Source: Acanthococcus lagerstroemiae (Eukaryota > Arthropoda > Insecta > Hemiptera > Eriococcidae). From it: a stretch of DNA of 64,000 nucleotides. Position numbers and translations under genes: made by a program. Where the stretch lies: assembly GCA_031841125.1 (NCBI GenBank), contig CM063106.1, positions 19,220,001-19,284,000 of the forward strand. The letters run 5' to 3'. Positions 55,730 through 64,000 of the stretch are shown piece after piece (within the stretch, counting starts at the first letter, position 1; every line of letters begins with the position of its first letter). The notes under the pieces were generated by a model. That model was not told the DNA's origin and ran no database searches. It was given only the letters and a program-made list of their open reading frames with translations.

Positions 55730-58288
55730 CTTATTTTTTTAAAACAATGAATTAGTGACGCGTATTCGATGCGTTTCTTATTCAATAATCCTCGGGGAAA
55801 ATCTCCGATGATTTTCGAAGAATTTCATCGACAATCTTTGGGAAAATTTTCCAATGATTTTTAAGGAATTTCACTGGAAATTTTCGGAAACAAATTCCAG
55901 TAATTTTCGATACAACTAACCCCAAAGAAAAATATTCTCCGAAGAGATTCATCGAAAATCTTCAGGAATAATTTTCGATGATCGTTAAGGAATTTCATGA
56001 GAAATTTTTCTGAAAATATTCCAATAATGTCCAAAGAATCTCATTCGAAATCTGTAGAGAAATTCGGGAAAAATCCCGGATGATTTTCAAAGGAATTTCA
56101 TTGGAAATGGAAAGAAAAATCCGAAAACTTCCGAAGAATTTTATCAGGAATCTTTGAGAAAATCTCCAATATTTTCCAACAAAAAACTATTTCTGGAAAA
56201 TCTCCCGACCACTTTCGAAGTATTTCATAGGAAATAATTCGGGGGGAGGGGGGGGGGGAACTCCGTCAGTTTTTGAACAATTCAATAAAAAATCTCCCGC
56301 AGAATTTCATCGGAAATCTTTTGAGAAAATTTCCAATATTTTCCAACAAAAAATTATTTCGAGAAAATTTCCCGACAACATTGGAAGTATTTCATAGGAA
56401 ATATTAGGAGGCGGGGGAGGGGAACTCCGTCAGTTTTTGAAAAATTTAATGAAAAATCTTCAGGAAGATCTTCGAGAAATTTCATCCAAAACCTCGGGGA
56501 AAACCTCTTAATGATTTTTTAAAAATTTCATTAGAAATTTTTGCTGGAAAATTTTGATAATTTCCCAAAAATTGCATTGGAAATTTTCTAATCAAAGAAT
56601 TTCTTGGCCAATTTTCGAAAAGATTCCCATGATTGTTGAAAAACATCTCCGATGATTTTAGGCGAAGTTTTTTCGAAACTTTAGAAAAAATCTGCAATTA
56701 TTTCAAATAATTTAAGTGGAAATTACTGAGAAGTGTCTCTGATAGGTTGTACCAACTCGATTAACATGCAACGAACTGGCTTTTCGTAAAAGATTTGCGT
56801 TGAGATTCTTTGGCGTCAATTATCGGAATTTTTTCCCAAAAATTTCCGATGAAATTTTTCAGAAGTCATATCGGAGAATCCTCCCGATGATTTTCGATGA
56901 AATTTCTTGGAGAACATTTTACCTGAAGATTGTTGATACAATTCTTCAAAAATCGTCGAAATAAAATGTTCTCCGAAGAATTTAATCGAAAATCTTCAGG
57001 AGAAATCTTCGGGAAAATTCTCCGATAACTTCTAAGAAATTTCATTAGAACAACCCAGGATTGACCACTAAGCACGTGCTGAGGGCGGCAAATTTTTAGG
57101 GACGGAAACATTTTATTTTGTTGTAATCATGCATGGGATCTGAAGCAACAAAAAAGTACTTAAGGCATGCAAGATTTCAGAGGCGGCAAATTTTATGTGC
57201 GCTTAGGGCGGCAAAACTTCAAATCCGAGGCATTCCGATAATTTCCGAAGAATCTTATCGGAAATCTTCAGAAAAAATTTCCAATGTTTTCCAAAGAGAT
57301 TCTTTAAAAATCTTCGGGGGAGTTTTCCGATAATTTTTGAAGAATTTCACAAGAAATATCCGGGAAAAATCTCTGATGGAATTTTAGACTGCATAACCAT
57401 GCAGATATTATAAAAATTCTTTCTAAAACTTTCTGATGAAATTCTTTAAAAATTATCGGAGATTTTTCCGAAGATTTACAATGAAATTCTTCGGACATTA
57501 TCGAACATTTTTCCTGAAGATTTTTAATAAAATCCTTCACAAATCATCGGCGTTTTCCCCCGAATATTTCCTAGGAAATTTTTCAAAAATTATCGGAAAA
57601 TTTTCTCAACGAATTTTAATGATACTTTTTGGAAAACATTGGACATTTTTTCTGAAGATTTCTGATAAGTTTTTTCGGAAATTATCGGATTTTTTTTTCA
57701 AAAATTTTTGATAAAATACCTTAGATGTCATTGGAGAATTTTTCCGAAGATTTTTCCCATAGATTTTTGATGAAATTCTTCGGAGAACATTTTACCTGAA
57801 GATTGTCGATAAAATTCTTCAAAATCCGTCCGAGTTTTCCCATGAATATTACCTGTGAAATTCTTAAAAATTATCGGAAAACTCCCCCGAAGATTTTTGA
57901 AAAAATTCTTTAGAAACCAGAGATTCTTCGGAAAGTATTGGAATTTTTCCCAAAATTTTTCGATGAAATTCCTTAGAAGTCATCGGAGAATTTTGCCGAA
58001 CATTTTTCCTGAAGATTTTCGATGAAATTCTTCAAAAACTGCAGGAGTTTTCCTCCGGATATTTCCTAATCGGAACATTTTCTCGAAGAATTTTAATGAA
58101 ATTCTTTCGAAAACATTGGAAATTTTTTCTAAAGATTTCCGTTGAGATTCTTCGGAAATTATCGCATTATTTTCTTTCATTGTTGATGAAATTTTTCGAA
58201 AATCATCAGACACTTTCCCCGGAGGTTATTTTACCCTTTTGGAAAAATAAAAAACGCGCCGAGTACGCTTCACTTTATGGCCGTGAAC
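55730..58288. repeat. Foldback-type array of GAAATTTCATCGGAAAAT units
   Basis: Short (~50-60 bp) diverged units built on TTTCATCGGAAATCTTC and GGGAAAATTTTCCGATGATT run mainly in one orientation from 55790 to 56720 and mainly inverted from 57400 to 58220, with mixed orientation between. The outer edges are themselves inverted repeats: TAGTGACGCGTATTCGATGC, GTTTCTTATT (55751-55780) against AATAAAAAACGCGCCGAGTA, CGCTTCACT (58247-58275). Short open frames in it (Phe/Lys-rich) are by-products. Confidence 0.75.
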
Positions 58289-58326
58289 GAGATTTTTCAT
58301 GCTGCGTTTTAAACTGACTAACCCTG

Positions 58327-58694
58327 TATACCGTATTTCCGGGAATATAAGCCGCACCTTTTTTCTGATTTTGAGCTTCTCAAATCTGGGGAGCGGCTTA
58401 TATGCGAGGGCGGCTTATACGCCAGGTCGAAATTCCTTCGAACGAAAAATGGTATTTAGGACTCCTTCTTGTTAATGGAATAGGCAACTCATCGAACGCC
58501 ATCATGCAACTGGCGGATGAATAAAATGTTACGTAGGATACGGTAATGGACCTTACAATACTTGTATTAATGTCCCTTGGTAAATTAAATTTTCCTGCGG
58601 CTTATATTCGGAGCAAATTTTTTTTTTGAGCGTTCTCAAATCTTGCCTGCGGCTCATAAGCCATGGCGACTTATATTCCCGGAAATACGGTATA
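58327..58694. mobile_element. ~370-bp MITE, TA target site
   Basis: Both ends read TATACCGTATTTCCGGGAAT followed by ATAAG(C/T)CGC, one inverted. The outermost TA on each side fits the TA duplication of Tc1/mariner-type elements. Related subterminal words (GCGGCTTATAT) recur inside at 58392, 58410 and 58600. The stretch 58700-60000 shows no gene or repeat I can support. Confidence 0.72.
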
Positions 58695-60071
58695 CGACTT
58701 GCAACCGTCTCATTTGGGATCAGACTCACTGACATCGTGTCGTTCGCAAGTCCGAGACCAAGATACACGTACAAGTCAGATTCACAAGCTTGTTACCATT
58801 TTCGAAGGCTTTCTTGACGAGTATACCGTGACACCGCGAATCATGTGGTTTTACTTCGCACGTGCATTCCAATCTACAGGAATTACGAACGTGACAAACC
58901 GATTTAACGAACGGCGTGTAAACGCATGAAATGTTCATCCTAGGTAAACTTGACCGTGATACCTGCGTAGATAACAATTTGTTTCACTCGCAGCCGCTCA
59001 AGTTAATTTTAATAATATAATTTTTCTTCGAGCTCGCTGATGCACGACAGTATTACCAATAATACCAGGTCCACGTATCTCATTCGAATTAGTCAGTGAA
59101 AGTTTCTCATTTATATCTATCAATCAGAAAAATGTGTAGAATGCTATAAATCGTTTTCAGGGCACACCTAGGTCGGTGTAATTCGAGAAAAAAAGAAGAA
59201 AAAAATGTATTACAGAATCAAACCGAGCACCAAAGAGAGAACGAAAAAGATGGATGAGAACATACGACAGATTCGCACTTTATGACTACAGTTTCCAGCT
59301 GCATCTTTGTCTCTCTCATTTGGTGATTCGGTTTGAATGCACAGATCACTTTTCCTTTTTTTCTCTCTCTCTCTTCTCAATTCTCCATTAATATTCAGAT
59401 TAAATTTGTAACATTCGCCGGTCAGTTATAATCGTTACTGGATGAATCTTTCATTTCTCCAGCACAATGATCTTATACCCGGGCACTTTCCATATTGTCC
59501 TCAAGTACCGCAGTCAGCGCCATCGCAATTGTTATTTGGCGGTATTGTGAAGCCAAATCATCATCGGTATCGTGTACAATAATTATTTTTTAATAATATT
59601 CGATTTCAAACGGTGTGCAGTTATTTATAGACAGCACTGGCATACCACAGGCCCTCCTGGATGTGTCGAATTTGAATGGAAAAGCGAATGTCTTCGAAAC
59701 TACGACCGGGTACGAGAGTTTCTTCTTTTTTCCAAGCAGCCAGACCAGATTAATCTTAATTAAGAATTTTCATCGCGTCTAGGTGTAAGAAAAGAAACTC
59801 GAGTGAATTTGTAATTGAAAAGTCTCGTTCCTAAACTCACCGAATCCGAGGTTAAAGGTTTCGAGGACGCCGTCTGTCAGACAAAGCTGTTAATCATCAG
59901 TCACCAAAATAACTTTATGTTATCCTGACTTAATTACTTTTCTAGCAACCGAGTAAGGAACCAAGCCGTACCGCTAAGTTACCTACTATGAGTAAATAAC
60001 AGGCATGTAAGTACACGGTCAAAGTCATACGCAACTCGCAACTCGCCTCCCCAAGCCGGCACGCAGTCTCC

Positions 60072-60872
60072 GTGGGGAGAGTAGACTGCAACAACCCCCC
60101 CCCCGCCCCCCGAATTAACACCATAAATAACCCAATTAACCGAAACACTGAACCCACTCAAAATAACCCGACCATAATTCATATCCGGAATAAAAACTTG
60201 GACCTAGGTGGTGGTGATGGTATTGGTAAAGCTCGCGCCTCTAGTGGAAAATCTTTCTGTAAAAACATTTTGAATATTCTGCATTACAACTGTCAGGGTC
60301 TGGCGAGTGAAGATCGGGTCTACGAATTCGAGGAAGCACTTAAGGAAATTAAGTGGGACATAGTAGGGCTAAGTGAAACAAGAAGATACGGCGAAGATCT
60401 AGTAGCAAGAAAGAATGGGAACTGGCTATTCAGTTATGGGGAGACAAGAGGACACAGAGGTGTAGGGTTTTACGTGAGAAATTGCATAACGAATAGGATA
60501 ATCGAAATAAAAGGCATAACAGAACGTATTGCGGTGCTGAAACTTAAGATAGATACAGCAATCAACTTATCAATAATACAGATATACGCACCGACGACTA
60601 CAGCCAAGGAGCAGGATTTAGACGAGTTCTATGAGCTAGTTAATAAGACGTATACAGAGGAAAAAGAATACTACACTATCATAATGGGAGACTGGAACGC
60701 GAAAATCGGTACCGACGTAGCACCCTTATCAAATATAGGCAAATACAGGATTAGTAACACAAATGACTGCGGGTTAAGACTACTAGATTTGGCAATGAAA
60801 AATAACCTCAAAATTGCAGAATCCTTCTTCAAAAAGCGTGCCAACAAGAAATGGACTTGGATATCCCCTGAC
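60072..60872 (+). CDS. Non-LTR retrotransposon endonuclease, 5' part
   Basis: Open frame with the N-terminal two thirds of an EEP-type (APE-like) endonuclease that nicks target DNA for reverse transcription: NILHYNCQGLASEDRVYEFE, the catalytic Glu in DIVGLSETR, GVGFYVRN, IIQIYAPTT, the catalytic GDWNAKIGTD and WTWISPD. The style matches LINEs annotated in insects as 'craniofacial development protein 2-like'. The first ATG is unclear; the frame is open from 60072 and may start elsewhere. Interrupted exactly after the Asp codon at 60870-60872 by the element at 60873-63616 and continued at 63617. Confidence 0.85.
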
Positions 60873-63616
60873 GCCCGATAAATAATTTGAATACGGTTAC
60901 CCTGTAGTTGCCTTGTAGAATAGGGTAACTGTTGCCGTTTTAGGGCAACTACAGGGTAACCACGCTGAAGGACCGCCCACTTCTAGAAGTTGCCTCATAT
61001 TCTCCAGCAAACTTCACTGTTGCCCGTTGGTTGCCCTTTGGTTGCTCTTGGTTGCTCATTGGTTGCCTTTCGGTTAAACAGTTTTTATTGTACAACTTTG
61101 TCCACTATTTCCGAGATACGAGTGTTGCGTGAAAGATTGCTGAAATTGTATTTCATACGTTATTAAAAGTGAAAAAGCGAAGCAATTTGAAGTATAGTCA
61201 TCAGATTCTACACCGTTGCCGTTCGAAGAGGTGAGTACAAGTACGACGTACATGCTAAACGTACTACGTTTTCCGTATATATTTCTGTGTACGTACGAAA
61301 CGTGTAACAGCATAGCATTATAGAGTGACAGGTATCAGAGGATTGTGCATGGTGTATTCTTAGGGTGCATTCATGCCGGACTGAATCAGAAAATTCCGCT
61401 GATTTTTTTAGTCGTGGATCACACGGAATTTGCACCAGATATCGCATATTTGGCTTGATCAAATTGCAATGCTTCGTTGCAGATATTCAAAAACGGCAGA
61501 AGCCATTAAAGCAGCAGAGGTTAGAATCAAAAGTGACATTATTCGCCAGAAAATGTTTTCAGAAACTGAGAAAAACTGATGAGATTTACTGCGCGTGGCC
61601 TGGGGCGGTTTCTCCTACTAATATGGTAGGCAGGCAACTCACAAAACATACGTGACAAACATTTTCATGTTCCGTTACCATCAGGAACGCTCACTAACTC
61701 ATTTCAAATGAAAATTGGATAAAGTCACTTTTGATTCTCATCTCCTCAATTACTCAACAACGACACAACGAACCGTACGCTCATTACTCGTATTTTTGCA
61801 ATGATATGGTGTAATTAATGTCCCTCTACCATCGCCTAGAATGCATATCTTGCTATTTCGCACACGATAATGTGTGAAAGAGGAGGGTTCGAAAGTTCAG
61901 AAACCATTCACATCTCAAAATCAATAATTTAGCCATAAGGTCTACTCCTTCAGAGCCGATCACATATTATTCTTTATATTTCAAATGTCAATTCTATTCA
62001 ATAATATGTAACTGTATAGATGTATGCTGACGCAGCCATTCATTATCCTATTTTTAATATTGTATACGGGTCATTCTACCGAAACCTTGTTACTTTTGTC
62101 CCAGATAGATATCTGGCAATGTATAAACAATAGGGTCCTCTAATACTGTATAAACTCAGAGGATAAATTATTGTATCTTTTTTATTAATTTGAAGTATCG
62201 TGCCCCTACCCCTTTTGGAAATCTCATTTAAATGCTCAAAAATCCCTTCGACATAATTGTCCTTCGCCATGGATTGGACTTTAAAAATTTTTTTGTAAAT
62301 ATTATCTCTGCGTGTTTGGCTGATGCGTGAGTACAGTGAACAAGTTGGTAATGCAGTACGTGTTTTAGACTCGATCAGAATCAATGCAGCCATATTTGAA
62401 AATGTGTCTCTCCCTTTTTTGTCCTTCACACCGTGGTCAAATTTGAACCAGTCAGAAAACAGACACAGAGCAAATATTTCTGAAAAAGGATGCTGTGGGT
62501 GGAAGGAAAACTGAGTAATTATTAAGGTAAGAAAGTGAGAAAACATTTTTTCTAGTCCAGTTTAGTGCAGTGAAAATGCAGTCAGCCACAGAAAAATATT
62601 TCAAACTAATCAGAAGTTGAATAAACCACAAAACGAGAAAAAACAACGAAAATCCGGATTTTTCCCAAACTTTCCGGACATCATTCAAAAATTCAGATAT
62701 TTTTTGCCGAAGGTCGATCAATCCGGAGATTGACTAGAAAATCCGGAGCACCTGGCAGCACTGATACGAGTTCATTGATGTGCGTGTGGAAGAGTACGTG
62801 CGTATTCACAGTACACGGGCACGCGTGCGCGTAGGAACTTCTTTCTATAGCCAACAGTTCCTTCAACGTGGGCTGCCATTCCTTCAGCGTAGTGGTCTTA
62901 TCATTTTGAGCCCCCTCTGTCTCCTCCCCTAGGAAGTATGCTATTGGTTTAACCTCATAAATACGTTCTATTATATGCATATAAATGATTTCGATGTAAA
63001 AACAAGTAATAATGTTTTGTCTTTATTTTTTTTTTAAACAAAAAAAGCATGAATTATCAATGTTGCGGTAGAATGACCCATATATAAGAGATAGGTACCT
63101 CATTTTCATTTCCATTGAGGATTTTTATTGGATTACATCCTCATTCCCTTCTTTTACATAATATGTATATATTCAATCTTGTTTTCCAGTTAATATAGCC
63201 TTTGACTTTTACACTTTTATTCCATTTTGTCACCTATGATATAAGTGAGTGTGTCTTCATGGGGGAGTAGTACTGAATTGAGAACATCCTGGGAACCATA
63301 GGGCAACAAGAGGGCAATTCAGAAGGGCAACTGAGAAGGCAACCACGGGGCAACAAGAGGGCAACTGAGAAGGCAACCATGGGGCAACAAGAGGGCAATC
63401 CAGAAGGGCAACCGATAGGGCAACCATGGGGCAATCTGAAAAGGCAACTCAGATGGCAACTTGAGGGCAACATGTTGTCTTTTTACGCAATGGTAAAATG
63501 GTGCGTTCTGATTGGTCGGTGCTGGAGTGCTGGAGGGCAATTACAGGGCAACGAGTTGCCTTTTGCAGGGCAATAAGTCCGGGGCAATTTCAGGGCAACC
63601 AAATTCTTTATCGGGC
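60873..63616. mobile_element. 2.74-kb inverted-repeat element inserted in LINE endonuclease
   Basis: Starts GCCCGATAAATAATTTG and ends CAAATTCTTTATCGGGC. The next ~80 bases inward at each end are also loosely complementary. Many copies of GTTGCC/GGTTGCCCT near the left (60890-61075) mirror GGGCAAC copies near the right (63300-63600), i.e. clustered subterminal repeats. No transposase is recognisable between 61100 and 63230. Removing it leaves the retrotransposon frame continuous without extra bases, so any target duplication is absent or at most about one base. Confidence 0.8.
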
Positions 63617-64000
63617 GGTAGAACCAAAAACGAAATCGACCATATTCTCGCAAATGACCAGCGTATCATTACCAACGTGGACACCCTGTCGTCTTTCCGG
63701 TTCCCCTCAGACCATAGAATAACCAGATGCTCCATAAATATCCTCAAGAGAGCCAAATACCTATACTACTTACGAAATAAAAGTAAGGGCAAACTAACGA
63801 TATCAGAACACAAAGTTACAGCGGCCAACGAAAAAATTAGGGAACTGATAACAAATACAAACTTCTACGAAACAGACGATGTACAGAAACTATATACCAT
63901 AATTACAAACGCAATACAGAAGACCGTACAACAACTAGGCGTCATAAAAACAATTGTCCCTACAGACGACAAACTGACAACAAACACAAAACCACTAATA
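63617..64000 (+). CDS. Non-LTR retrotransposon endonuclease, 3' part (runs off window)
   Basis: Continues the frame of 60072-60872 with GRTKNEIDHILANDQRI, then FRFPSDHRIT, which supplies the catalytic SDH of the endonuclease, and a Lys/Thr-rich stretch leading towards the reverse transcriptase, which would lie beyond 64000. There are no stops to the window edge. Apart from the insertion this copy looks young. Confidence 0.85.

Noticed and set aside
55790..58220. Several 60-90 codon ORFs (Phe/Lys/Ser-rich)
   Set aside because: Frames of the degenerate foldback array; composition follows the repeat.
58726..58977. Cys-rich minus-strand ORF as an upstream WDR47 exon
   Set aside because: No WD40, LisH or CTLH similarity and no fitting splice phase.
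61365..61655. 96-codon ORF within the element at 60873-63616 as possible transposase
   Set aside because: Too short, no DDE/D or zinc-finger signature recognisable; no support for a transposase.

Overview
This is a piece of an animal nuclear genome, most likely an insect. It is AT-rich, its genes are split by GT-AG introns that are often kilobases long, and it is crowded with transposon debris. Two conserved genes account for nearly all the protein-coding sequence that is not transposon-derived.

(1) Plus strand, 978-33094: 26 exons of an otoferlin-type ferlin. Spliced reading is open and phase-consistent across every junction and gives about 1,458 residues. They correspond to roughly the last 73% of vertebrate otoferlin, from just after C2C to the C-terminal membrane anchor. 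The N-terminal exons (C2A, C2B, FerI, C2C) must lie to the left of the window.

(2) Minus strand, 50710-38096: the last five exons of a WDR47 (nemitin)-type WD40 protein. They encode about 280 residues and end at a stop at 38096. The upstream exons (LisH/CTLH part and first blades) were not found in the remaining 13 kb and are probably to the right. The two genes are convergent; their 3' ends are separated by about 4 kb of repeats.

Layout. 1-977: intron with a tRNA-like/SINE head. 978-4199: ferlin post-C2C and FerA exons, with a LINE 3' relic in an intron. 4200-10864: large intron that contains about 2 kb of homopolymer-corrupted sequence, including a noisy second copy of 4190-5165, very probably an assembly or read-error artefact. 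10865-20549: FerB, C2D, C2de and linker exons, with introns carrying several degenerate tandem repeats. 20550-26032: intron made largely of a ~300-bp tandem repeat, interrupted by a nuclear copy of mitochondrial 16S rRNA. 26033-33094: C2E, C2F and anchor exons. 33260-37170: palindromic satellite. 37200-50710: WDR47 3' end; introns hold a foldback element with 8-bp target-site duplication, a solo LTR and a >1-kb palindrome. 50711-60000: nested MITEs and foldback repeats, no gene seen. 60072-64000: endonuclease domain of a non-LTR retrotransposon, split by a 2.74-kb inverted-repeat element.

The two genes belong to different processes: ferlins couple Ca2+ to membrane fusion, and WDR47 acts on microtubules in neurons. 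Nothing suggests joint function beyond adjacency. The striking property of the window is the number and variety of inverted-repeat (foldback) structures, several carrying intact target-site duplications.
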